A stretch of DNA of 64,000 nucleotides from NCBI GenBank assembly GCA_015057325.1, contig SVEQ01000008.1, forward strand, positions 91,406 through 155,405, given 5' to 3'. Below are positions 26,764 through 33,569 of the stretch, one piece after another. The notes below the pieces were generated by a model. That model ran no database searches. It saw only the letters and a list, made by a program, of their open reading frames with translations, and was not told where the DNA came from. How positions within the stretch are numbered: position 1 is the first letter of the stretch; every line of letters begins with the position of its first letter. The position numbers and the translations under genes were made by a program. This DNA comes from Lachnospiraceae bacterium. GTDB taxonomy: Bacteria; Bacillota; Clostridia; Lachnospirales; Lachnospiraceae.

Positions 26764-28185
26764 TCATTTTCTTACAACCGTAAGGTCGGCACGTCTTTTT
26801 AAGAAAGATACTTCGCTATCTTCTCTTGGAGTATATAGCAGAAATTGTCTCTTCCTGTCAAACACAACGGATATCTTCTTAGTGTAAAGACCTGATGAAA
26901 ACTCGTCTATGAAAATGCTCGCTCTGCATTTTGCAAGTATCTCATACGTCTGCATTAGCCCTATGCCGCTTCCGCCATCATCGCCATGCGTGGTTGTCTG
27001 CTCAATTCCATAGTTGATAAGCACTTCCTTATCAAACGGTATTCCTGAATCAAATATATGAATCGCCGGCGCTTTCTTAATCATGCTCATATCCAGCAAT
27101 ACATCTCTTGCATTGTTATACTTCGTCGCAATAATTGCATTGTCCAGCAAATCAGCCAGCAGGGTACAAAATGATTCTTCATCGATACACTTATCAAGCA
27201 ACTCTTTGATATCAATACCTACCGTAACCTTTAATGTTATTCCTTCATTTGCTGCCTTCTCGTTCATATAAGTTATTAAAGTATCTACCCTGGCAACACC
27301 GGTGTTAACGCTAGGTTTGTCAGCATTTACAGCCGTAGCAACCAAGCCCTTTCTGTCTTTTGACATCTTCCTAAGTTCCTCTAGCAATTCGCTTCCTACT
27401 GACATTTCTCCGGACTCATCCATAATAAATCTTTCAACCGCCATCTCCATTGCCGGAACGAGCTTGTTATCCCTATGTACAATCTTGCCCAAGCGCTCCA
27501 CATCCGCTTCAAGCTTCTTTATATACTCGTCCTTCTGTAACAGCTCCTCATTAAGTGATGCGATATTGCGGTTACCAAGTCTTTCCAGGTAAGAACGGGT
27601 AATAGATGTGCGCCACCACGCAAAAATAAGAGTTGAGAGGATTGCAAGCGCAAAATAAACGATTAAAAGAATGTAATTATATGTTGCAAGATTGATAAAT
27701 ATTGCAGTTATCACTACAAACACGCTTAATGCTACCATTGGCATCGTATAGTATCCATTTTTAAGAAATGGCATCCCCTTTTTAAATCGGACAATATGAA
27801 ACAAAATCCATATAGCCAAGAGTTGTAAGATTGCACACATAAATTGTCCATATTTTTCTCCAAAATCAAGCGGCATAGTAAGACTAATTATTACTGCTGA
27901 AACAATAAAGGCAATATAACTTAACGCGAAACAAATAATAGTCTTAAAAACTCTATTCGATTCTGATTTATTAAACGACATCAAATATACCATTCCTCCG
28001 CCCAAAACAAAAGGCATCGTTAAATTTATCGCATATTCCTCTAATATTAAAGATACAAGACTTATCAAAATAGCGAATAAAATATGCAATAATTTTTGTG
28101 TTTTATTTATCCGTATATTACACAATTTGAAATACGAAATCATATAGCATGTTGTTATTCCAAAGTTCTTTATAAATATGTTCAT
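26764..28185 (-). CDS. GHKL-type sensor histidine kinase (peptide-signalling type)
   Basis: 473 aa. Six or more hydrophobic segments (about 30-195), a coiled coil (about 205-235), a phospho-acceptor region KIVHRDNKLVPAM, then an HATPase_c domain of the GHKL class with LLADLLDNAIIAT (N-box), IHIFDSGIPF and DGGSGIGLMQTYEIL (G-box). Polytopic sensors with this HATPase type, as in AgrC, often detect peptides. AAAGGTAG precedes the ATG. It is separated from the Spo0A-like regulator gene only by the 19-aa peptide gene on the other strand, so kinase, peptide and regulator make a natural signalling unit. Pairing is inferred from position. Confidence 0.88.
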   Translation of the reverse strand: MNIFIKNFGITTCYMISYFKLCNIRINKTQKLLHILFAILISLVSLILEEYAINLTMPFVLGGGMVYLMSFNKSESNRVFKTIICFALSYIAFIVSAVIISLTMPLDFGEKYGQFMCAILQLLAIWILFHIVRFKKGMPFLKNGYYTMPMVALSVFVVITAIFINLATYNYILLIVYFALAILSTLIFAWWRTSITRSYLERLGNRNIASLNEELLQKDEYIKKLEADVERLGKIVHRDNKLVPAMEMAVERFIMDESGEMSVGSELLEELRKMSKDRKGLVATAVNADKPSVNTGVARVDTLITYMNEKAANEGITLKVTVGIDIKELLDKCIDEESFCTLLADLLDNAIIATKYNNARDVLLDMSMIKKAPAIHIFDSGIPFDKEVLINYGIEQTTTHGDDGGSGIGLMQTYEILAKCRASIFIDEFSSGLYTKKISVVFDRKRQFLLYTPREDSEVSFLKRRADLTVVRK

Positions 28186-28241
28186 TTTTCTACCTTTTCT
28201 CAGTGTTTAAATAATATAAATCAATCTCTTATTCAAATATT

Positions 28242-28262
28242 TTTTCCATACGCTTTTCCCTA
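28242..28262. promoter_or_regulatory. TTTTCC direct repeats upstream of the peptide gene
   Basis: TTTTCCATA (28242-28250) and TTTTCCCTA (28254-28262) are 12 bp apart, at -35 distance from a possible -10 TACATA (28268-28273). They share TTTTCC with the repeats at 29221 and 29251 ahead of the regulator gene. This suggests activation of the peptide promoter by the same regulator; the motif is short and the genome is AT-rich, so it is tentative. Confidence 0.35.
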
Positions 28263-28300
28263 TTCTGTACATAGATAACCGAACGAAAGGAGTGAATCTT

Positions 28301-28360
28301 ATGTCTTACTGGGAAAAAGTATGGAAACTACTTAGAGATTTATCAACAGGCCGTCACTAA
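28301..28360 (+). CDS. 19-residue amphipathic peptide, candidate signal
   Basis: ATG at 28301 to TAA at 28358-28360 encodes MSYWEKVWKLLRDLSTGRH. The ribosome site AAAGGAGTG (28286-28294) is among the best in the window and has 8-nt spacing. W4, V7, W8, L11 and L14 would line one face of a helix and Lys/Arg/Glu/Asp the other. There is no signal peptide, Cys or leader, so a modified AgrD-type lactone is excluded; a leaderless formylated peptide is possible. A hairpin terminator follows 8 bp after the stop. It is flanked by a GHKL kinase and a Spo0A-like regulator, which favours a signalling or modulating role; a small toxin or membrane-active peptide is the alternative. Confidence 0.7.
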   Translation: MSYWEKVWKLLRDLSTGRH

Positions 28361-28368
28361 TCACAATC

Positions 28369-28394
28369 AACCCCGAACAAAATTGTTCGGGGTT
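28369..28394. terminator. Hairpin between peptide and regulator genes
   Basis: Arms AACCCCGAACAA/TTGTTCGGGGTT around two A residues. It lies 8 bp after the peptide stop and 6 bp after the regulator stop on the other strand, and so can serve both convergent genes; T-runs are short. Confidence 0.75.
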
Positions 28395-28400
28395 ATTCAT

Positions 28401-29180
28401 TTACTCCTGGACTTTCTTTACGTAATAGTATATGAACTCCATTAGCGTCGGAACACCCTTTTCAGAACTTATACGCGCCGTATAATGCTCCAACAACTCG
28501 TCTATATCGCTCGTCCTCCACGCCTTATTGATAGCGGTCTGCATTGCTCTCTCGACACTTGAATTCGTCTTGTGATACTTTTCACCCAATATGTTAAGCA
28601 TATTCTCTTTCTCGCCATTTATTACAAGTAAGATTGCATCTGCAAGATAATTGTATCCAAGGAACTTTGGGTTAATTCCCACATAGTCTAGTTCTCTTAT
28701 TATCTTATTCTTAAGTCTCTTTTCGCGATTCTCTTCCGTATCCTTTATAAATGATTCCCGATCCTTACTACTGCTCTTACGGACAATAGAATCCTTAACG
28801 GTCACCAGAAACTCAAGCGCTTCCTTTTCAGAGTAATCCTTCTTTTGCTTACTCATTATAAAATCCGCACCTGCTTTTCTTATAAAATCATGAATGATTG
28901 CACTTGGGTTATTAGTAGTAATCAAAACAAACGGTTTATAGTTAATATCAAGTTCTTTTAACCCGTCCAAGAACTCTATTCCGCTTCCTTTTCCGTCATT
29001 TAATTCCAAATCGAGAATAACTACATCCGGCAAATACTCTTCAACAAGTTTAAGACCCTTTACAGAATCATTTGTACATTCCAAAACGTTCACTGTCTCC
29101 AATTCTTGGGCACAATTAGCAAAGCAATTGCATGCGACATCGTCATCCTCAATTACTATAACTCGTAATTCTTTCTCCAT
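28401..29180 (-). CDS. Spo0A-like response regulator
   Basis: 259 aa from the ATG at 29180 (AAAGGAG in front; the longer frame to 29204 lacks one). The receiver domain (1-130) has D12/D13, phospho-acceptor D57 in VVILDLELNDG, TT and a lysine near 108. After a linker, residues about 155-259 match the Spo0A DNA-binding domain: LGYNYLADAILLV and SSVERAMQTAINKAW correspond to the GYxYLxxAI and SRVERAIRHAIEVAW segments of Spo0A, and the C-terminus has GVPTLMEFIYY. It is divergent enough to be a paralogue rather than the sporulation master regulator. It probably receives phosphate from the GHKL kinase. Phased repeats at 29211-29260 are candidate autoregulatory sites. Confidence 0.88.
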   Translation of the reverse strand: MEKELRVIVIEDDDVACNCFANCAQELETVNVLECTNDSVKGLKLVEEYLPDVVILDLELNDGKGSGIEFLDGLKELDINYKPFVLITTNNPSAIIHDFIRKAGADFIMSKQKKDYSEKEALEFLVTVKDSIVRKSSSKDRESFIKDTEENREKRLKNKIIRELDYVGINPKFLGYNYLADAILLVINGEKENMLNILGEKYHKTNSSVERAMQTAINKAWRTSDIDELLEHYTARISSEKGVPTLMEFIYYYVKKVQE

Positions 29181-29210
29181 ATTTGATTCTCCTTTGTACA
29201 TCATTTTCTC

Positions 29211-29260
29211 TCATCCAACATTTTCCAACATAAAACAACACAAAATAATCTTTTCCAACA
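29211..29260 (-). promoter_or_regulatory. Phased CCAACA repeats, candidate operator of the Spo0A-like regulator
   Basis: Ten-bp units TCATCCAACA (29211), TTTTCCAACA (29221), TAAAACAACA (29231) and TTTTCCAACA (29251) follow one another at 10, 10 and 20 bp, that is, on one face of the helix. Read on the minus strand the unit is TGTTGGAAAA, which resembles the known 0A box TGTCGAA plus A-tract but with an altered centre. The array lies 30 bp ahead of the regulator start and upstream of the plus-strand RNA promoter, so it could control both. Confidence 0.6.
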
Positions 29261-29306
29261 CCTCCGTCCAATTTTTCTGCCTGTTTTTTTATGTTAGACT
29301 AAAAAT

Positions 29307-29450
29307 GATCTGTTGAATTCTCAAAGATCCAGTCAATCTTAAGAGAAACTTGCCTACCACTGACCGTATTTATACGTTGGCAAGTAAACAGTCAACCTTC
29401 AAAGAGAGGGTGTATATCTATTACGCACGTATACATCCCTCTCATTTTTT
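29307..29450 (+). ncRNA. Candidate three-hairpin small RNA
   Basis: The 144-nt region holds three consecutive hairpins. H1 (29318-29347): TTCTC-a-AAGAT paired with ATCTT-aa-GAGAA. H2 (29348-29385): ACTTGCC/GGCAAGT enclosing CGTA-TTTA-TACG. H3 (29404-29443): GAGAGGG-TGTATA paired with TATACA-t-CCCTCTC, followed by six T residues, an intrinsic terminator reading on the plus strand. An extended -10 TGTTAGACT lies at 29292-29300. No open frame with a ribosome site is present. It is divergent from the Spo0A-like regulator, so it may be an effector RNA of that system. It matches no RNA family that I recognise. Confidence 0.5.
29404..29450 (+). terminator. Strong intrinsic terminator (third hairpin of the RNA)
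   Basis: Thirteen base pairs with a one-base bulge and T6 at 29445-29450. It ends transcription from the left; the minus-strand MEMO-AMMECR1 gene stops at 29449, where the hairpin without a T-run could also help. Confidence 0.85.
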
Positions 29451-30870
29451 ATTTATGTCTCACTACTTCGAATCTCGAGAGTTTAACTTCTTCATTTTCA
29501 CCGATACCCGCCTTTTTCTTGGCAATAGATATCTGCTCCTTCACCGTATCGATTGTTTCCAACCTTGGCAAAAGTAGTCCACGCTTGAAACCTTTTGTAA
29601 CGATGACACCGTATCTGTCAACGTCAAGTTCTGCTTCGGACTTAATATCTTCTATTTCTCCAAGCACATCTACGCTGTACTCTAATTCATCAAGCTCCCT
29701 GACAGTTACAGGATCAAAACGCGGGTCACGCGTTGCTGCGGCAATCGCATTTTCCACAATCTCCTCCGCAAGCCTGTCCTTTGTCGGCATTATCGTTCCA
29801 ATGCAGCCTCTTAACCTGCCGTTTTTGTGCAGCGACACAAATGCTCCGGCTTTTACATTTTTCATTTGACTTATCAAATCTTCTTCGGATTTATCTGCAA
29901 GGATTTCCAATTCTTCCTTATAATCAACAACCCTGCCCTCTCTTATATATGTTTCCAACGTCTTTCTGGCAAGGCGTACAATTACGTCTTCATTTTCTTT
30001 TTGTTTCGCTCGTCTTTCATTCTCTTTTCTTATTCTTAAAGAAAGAAAATGTCGCGCCTCTATATCTTCCTCTTCCGGCTTAAAGGTTACCACTCCGTAT
30101 CCTACGCCAAATGGTCCCTCATACGATAAGCGTTTCGATGTGACATTTACACCGTCAAATGCTCCTCCCATAACGATAAATGCCCTATGCCCGCACACTG
30201 CTACCTTCTCAAGTCTAAGTTCATTAAACTCCATAAGCTTACCAAACTCAGCTTTTTCAAGCGTCTCCATAACCTCTTTATCATAAGGTCCCGCATCCGG
30301 GCTAAACCCATATGGGCCATCATGTGTCAACTTGTGTGACAAATCACCGCTTGCGATACACACAACCCTTCGATTAAGTTCCTTTGCCGCACGCTTAATC
30401 ATCATTCCCAAACGATAATGCTCTTCCGGTTCTAGTCCTGATATACCGATCCTTACCATGTTAAAATCCGTATATCTCTTGGTGATAAAGTAAAGCGGTA
30501 TCAATGTACCATGGTCAAGTGTCGGGTCTTTCTGACCGCCAACTCCCGCATCGACCTCATTTTCCGCACACAAAACACATAGCTTTTTGACAAATGCGGT
30601 ATCGTACTCGGCACTAATTCCAACTTCAGGTGCGCCAAACTGTGCAAACGAACCGACTGCTCCTTCTCCCGGAGAAATGTGAAAATAATCGGAATACATT
30701 ACGGTGTGTGGTGTAATTACAACTATTGTTTCCGGCTTTAAATCAGCCACCATTTCCGAAACTTTTTCATATGCTTTTATTGTATCTGCAATTCCCTTTT
30801 CTTTGCCTCTTCCTACCTCGGGAATAATAAGCGGTGGGTGAGGAACCGCAAACGCTCCAACTATCGCCAT
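29449..30870 (-). CDS. MEMO-AMMECR1 fusion (AmmeMemoRadiSam system proteins B and A)
   Basis: 473 aa from the ATG at 30870, with GGAGGTG in front (the upstream ATG at 30885 overlaps that site). Residues about 1-265 form a MEMO/LigB-like dioxygenase-fold domain with metal-binding-type histidines in PHPPLIIP, ITPHTVMYSDYFH, LDHGTLIPLYF and SGDLSHKL. Residues about 295-473 are an AMMECR1 domain (GAFVSLHKNGRLRGCIGTIMPT, FDPVTVRELDELEYSVDVL). The two proteins and a radical SAM enzyme form the AmmeMemoRadiSam set, of unclear chemistry; no radical SAM gene is in this window. The promoter at 30892-30920 and the dyad at 30952-30980 lie upstream. Confidence 0.92.
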   Translation of the reverse strand: MAIVGAFAVPHPPLIIPEVGRGKEKGIADTIKAYEKVSEMVADLKPETIVVITPHTVMYSDYFHISPGEGAVGSFAQFGAPEVGISAEYDTAFVKKLCVLCAENEVDAGVGGQKDPTLDHGTLIPLYFITKRYTDFNMVRIGISGLEPEEHYRLGMMIKRAAKELNRRVVCIASGDLSHKLTHDGPYGFSPDAGPYDKEVMETLEKAEFGKLMEFNELRLEKVAVCGHRAFIVMGGAFDGVNVTSKRLSYEGPFGVGYGVVTFKPEEEDIEARHFLSLRIRKENERRAKQKENEDVIVRLARKTLETYIREGRVVDYKEELEILADKSEEDLISQMKNVKAGAFVSLHKNGRLRGCIGTIMPTKDRLAEEIVENAIAAATRDPRFDPVTVRELDELEYSVDVLGEIEDIKSEAELDVDRYGVIVTKGFKRGLLLPRLETIDTVKEQISIAKKKAGIGENEEVKLSRFEVVRHK

Positions 30871-30891
30871 AATATACACCTCCATATAACT

Positions 30892-30920
30892 ATTTTCTTC
30901 GTCAATATTTGTCCAGTCAA
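30892..30920 (-). promoter_or_regulatory. Promoter of the MEMO-AMMECR1 gene
   Basis: Minus strand: TTGACT (30915-30920), 17 bp, GAAAAT (30892-30897). The -10 match is weak. Confidence 0.4.
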
Positions 30921-30951
30921 GTAATAAACTATCAAATATATTCTCATTTCG

Positions 30952-30980
30952 AAAAATGTTAACATACAGTTAACATTTTT
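30952..30980. promoter_or_regulatory. Perfect AT-rich dyad ahead of the MEMO-AMMECR1 promoter
   Basis: AAAAATGTTAAC-ATACA-GTTAACATTTTT: 12-bp arms, 5-bp spacer. It lies about 30 bp upstream of the -35. Its A/T ends also give it terminator character on both strands, so operator and terminator readings are both possible. Confidence 0.5.
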
Positions 30981-31043
30981 GCAGTCCATTACTCACTGAT
31001 GATATATATTATACCTCATTTGAACAATCCCTATAAAACGCAA

Positions 31044-31093
31044 ACTCCGATGCACACATGCTCTGTTTTCACAAAACATATATGCACCGGAGT
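31044..31093 (-). terminator. Long hairpin after the aldolase gene
   Basis: Minus strand: a 17-bp stem ACTCCGGTGCATATATG/CATGTGTGCATCGGAGT (three G-U pairs) with an inner TTTT-GTG-AAAA hairpin, followed by TTTGCGTTTTAT. It begins 32 bp after the aldolase stop. The tail is not a clean T-run. Confidence 0.65.
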
Positions 31094-31125
31094 CATAATG
31101 TCGTCCCCTGATGTAACTGATTGTA

Positions 31126-32103
31126 TTAATCCTGAATTACCAATTCTTTGTAGAACTCACAGAAGTCTTCTCTTCCTTCATTGGTAAATGCTATTGCTGT
31201 TCTTGGATGCTGGTTAAGAATACCGGTCATCATGTACTGAAGGTCATATCCCCATTTAACGCCCTCTTTCTTAAGAGGCTTCATGTAATCCTCAATAAAC
31301 TGAAGTACAGGGTATAAGTTGAACTTAGGATTTCTTAAGAATCCAAGTAAAAGTTCCATCTGACAGTTTCCTGCACCACGTCCCATTCCTAAGTATGTTC
31401 CGTCAAGCCAGTTAACTCCGTCACCAACGGCTTCAATTGTATTAGCAAATGCGAGCTGCTGATTGTTATGTGCATGAACACCAACCTGCTTACCGTACTT
31501 AGTTGCAAACTCCATGAAGATGTCTGCAATACGTGCTAACTGCTCAGGGTAAATAGATCCGAAGCTGTCAACGATGTAGAATACATCTACCGGTGACTGT
31601 CCAAGTATATCAAGTGCAACCTTTAAGTCTGTCTCCTGCGCATTGGATATAGCCATTATGTTACATGTTGTCTCATATCCTTTGTTGTATGCGTCTTCAA
31701 TCATATCTACTGCTGCAGGCATTGTGTTGATGTATGTAGCAACACGGACAAGATCGATTGGGCTTTCTGACTTAGGTGCAATGTCCTGCTTGTAATTACA
31801 TCTTCCAACATCTGCCATAACTGCAAGTTTAAGTCCTGTATTCTCATTCTCACCGATGACCTCACGAATCATATCGTCATCACAGAACTTCCACTTTCCA
31901 AACTTGTCAACATCAAACATAGTCTTATCTGCTTTATATCCAAGTTCCATATAATCAACACCGGCCTTAATGTTTGCCTGATACAAATCCTTAACAAACT
32001 GGTCAGTGAAATAAAATTCATTTACCAAACCACCATCTCTTAATGTTGCGTCTAATACCTTTACTTCAGGACGGAATCCCATAAGTTTTGATATCTCTTT
32101 CAT
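31126..32103 (-). CDS. HMGL-like/DRE-TIM-type aldolase
   Basis: 325 aa. KVLDATLRDGGLVNEFYF near residue 17 carries the DATLRDGG metal- and base-site signature of the DRE-TIM superfamily (HMG-CoA lyase, 4-hydroxy-2-oxovalerate aldolase, isopropylmalate synthase); VGVHAHNNQQLAFANTIEAV is the metal-binding HxH strand and YLGMGRGAGNCQMELLL the closing motif. It lacks the C-terminal regulatory domain of leucine-pathway synthases and the partner acetaldehyde dehydrogenase of the meta-cleavage enzyme is absent. Reaction and pathway remain open. It is a single-gene unit: strong promoter at 32186-32214, a 13-bp dyad in the leader and a hairpin after the stop. Confidence 0.82.
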   Translation of the reverse strand: MKEISKLMGFRPEVKVLDATLRDGGLVNEFYFTDQFVKDLYQANIKAGVDYMELGYKADKTMFDVDKFGKWKFCDDDMIREVIGENENTGLKLAVMADVGRCNYKQDIAPKSESPIDLVRVATYINTMPAAVDMIEDAYNKGYETTCNIMAISNAQETDLKVALDILGQSPVDVFYIVDSFGSIYPEQLARIADIFMEFATKYGKQVGVHAHNNQQLAFANTIEAVGDGVNWLDGTYLGMGRGAGNCQMELLLGFLRNPKFNLYPVLQFIEDYMKPLKKEGVKWGYDLQYMMTGILNQHPRTAIAFTNEGREDFCEFYKELVIQD

Positions 32104-32138
32104 TGTAACTCTCTCCTTTATTTTCGATGATTTTTCTC

Positions 32139-32176
32139 TTTAACACTTTAACGCATAAAAGCATTAAAGTGTTAAA
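32139..32176. promoter_or_regulatory. Perfect 13-bp inverted repeat at the aldolase transcription start
   Basis: TTTAACACTTTAA (32139-32151) and TTAAAGTGTTAAA (32164-32176), 12-bp spacer. It starts within a few bases of the expected transcription start and has no T-run on the minus strand, so an operator or a protective leader stem-loop is more likely than a terminator. Confidence 0.65.
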
Positions 32177-32185
32177 CTGTTTGTT

Positions 32186-32214
32186 ACTATACCACGAAAA
32201 TTTGTACTTGTAAA
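32186..32214 (-). promoter_or_regulatory. Promoter of the aldolase gene
   Basis: Minus strand: TTTACA (32209-32214), 17 bp, TATAGT (32186-32191) with extended -10 TGG. One of the best promoters in the window. Confidence 0.75.
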
Positions 32215-32227
32215 CCCCTAAATTTAA

Positions 32228-32692
32228 TTATTTATTATTATTCTCATCAAAATAACGCATTTTTTGAGGTTCATGCCTCTTCATACTGACAACTCTCGGC
32301 TTTTCACCTATATATTCCCTCATGCCGTCTCTTAAGTTCTCAGTGTCTTTTTTAGCACAATCCGGACAGATTCTTCCATATCTTATTGCACAGCCGCATC
32401 TCTCACATCGAGGGAAGATTTTCGAATTCTCCACAACCTCAATTCGACCTTCCTTCAATAACTCTTCAACAATAAATGTTGACACGCCTGTCGCAGCACA
32501 AATTGCCTGAGCAGTAGTCGGACCATGTTCGTATAAATACTTTCTGACTTTTCCAAAATCATCCAGACAATGAGCACTACATTCCATACATTCATACTCG
32601 CCGCCGCCGATGTAATGAAGTTTTCCCCCACATTCACTGCATGCTATCGGTCTCTTTTCAAGAATAATTTTAACTAACTGCTTTTCCGTCAT
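32228..32692 (-). CDS. Zinc-ribbon/HTH protein of unknown function
   Basis: 154 aa from the ATG at 32692 (GGGGGTG in front); the longer frame to 32743 runs into the permease gene. Two zinc-binding regions are visible: CSECGGKLHYIGGGEYECMEC (about 18-38) and CERCGCAIRYGRICPDC (about 95-111), separated by a winged-helix-like stretch GPTTAQAICAATGVSTFIVEELLKEGRI. The architecture resembles the YvyF-type proteins near flagellar genes, but no flagellar gene is here. It follows the zinc-type permease by 25 bp, so a link to metal supply is possible. Confidence 0.6.
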   Translation of the reverse strand: MTEKQLVKIILEKRPIACSECGGKLHYIGGGEYECMECSAHCLDDFGKVRKYLYEHGPTTAQAICAATGVSTFIVEELLKEGRIEVVENSKIFPRCERCGCAIRYGRICPDCAKKDTENLRDGMREYIGEKPRVVSMKRHEPQKMRYFDENNNK

Positions 32693-32717
32693 ACCAACAC
32701 CCCCATACAAGTCTAAA

Positions 32718-33569
32718 TCAATCAGTTCTTCCGAGTATCGCACCTAATAAAATACAAATCAAATATGCTATTCCGTCTGCAGCAACAATTGTAGAACCCA
32801 CCGGCGTTCCTGCAAGTATAGATATTAAAATTCCCAAAACCGCACACACAATAGAAAATGCTGCCGAGAAAAGTATTACCGACCTAAAGCTTCTAAACAA
32901 CTTCATTGCCGATAAAGCAGGGAATATAATCAATGCCGATATAAGCAACGAACCAACAAGATTCATACCAAGCACGATTATTATTGCTATTATTACCGCA
33001 ATCAAAAGATTGTACGCATTAACATTGGTTCCGACGGCCTTTGAAAAACTCTCGTCAAAGGTTACTGCAAATATCTTGTTATAAAAGATTATAAATATCG
33101 CAACGATTAATACCGACATAACGATACATAACCAAACCTCACCCGGAGTAAGCGTAAGAATCGATACCGAACCAAACAAGGTTGAACATACATCCCCCGA
33201 CAAGTTAGTTGACGTTGCAAAAATGTTCATGAGAAGATATCCAAATGCCAAAGCCGAAACAGACATCATTGCAATTGCCGCATCTCCGTTAACCTTAGCG
33301 TTCTGACCTGTTCTTAAAAGCAGTATTGCGCAGACTATTGTTATCGGCATTACAATGAACATACTGTTGGAAACATTCAAAACAGAAGCGATTGAAAGTG
33401 CTCCAAAAGCTACATGTGAAAGACCGTCTCCGATAAATGAAAACCTTTTTAATACAAGTGTCACTCCCAAAAGCGACGAACAAAGTGCAACCAAAACTCC
33501 AACTACAAGCGCATATCTTACATTGGGATATGCAAAATATATTCTTAATGAATCAATCATACTACTCAC
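32718..33569 (-). CDS. Metal ABC transporter permease, ZnuB/ABC-3 family
   Basis: 283 aa with eight or nine membrane segments. VLKRFSFIGDGLSHVAFGALSIA near residue 40 and the GMNLVGSLLISALIIFPALSAMKL region belong to the ABC-3 (Zn/Mn/Fe) permease family. It overlaps the ATPase gene by 8 bp; an alternative ATG at 33560 also exists. With the ATPase it would import Zn2+ or Mn2+, but needs a binding protein that is not encoded nearby. Confidence 0.92.
   Translation of the reverse strand: MSSMIDSLRIYFAYPNVRYALVVGVLVALCSSLLGVTLVLKRFSFIGDGLSHVAFGALSIASVLNVSNSMFIVMPITIVCAILLLRTGQNAKVNGDAAIAMMSVSALAFGYLLMNIFATSTNLSGDVCSTLFGSVSILTLTPGEVWLCIVMSVLIVAIFIIFYNKIFAVTFDESFSKAVGTNVNAYNLLIAVIIAIIIVLGMNLVGSLLISALIIFPALSAMKLFRSFRSVILFSAAFSIVCAVLGILISILAGTPVGSTIVAADGIAYLICILLGAILGRTD

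Noticed and set aside
28301..28360. AgrD-like cyclic lactone precursor
   Set aside because: The peptide has no Cys or Ser-thiolactone core, no leader and no AgrB-type processing protease next to it.
28401..29180. Identification as the master sporulation regulator Spo0A itself
   Set aside because: The recognition-helix region and the GIPAHIKGY segment diverge (GINPKFLGY), and the gene is paired with its own kinase and not with spoIVB as is usual for spo0A.
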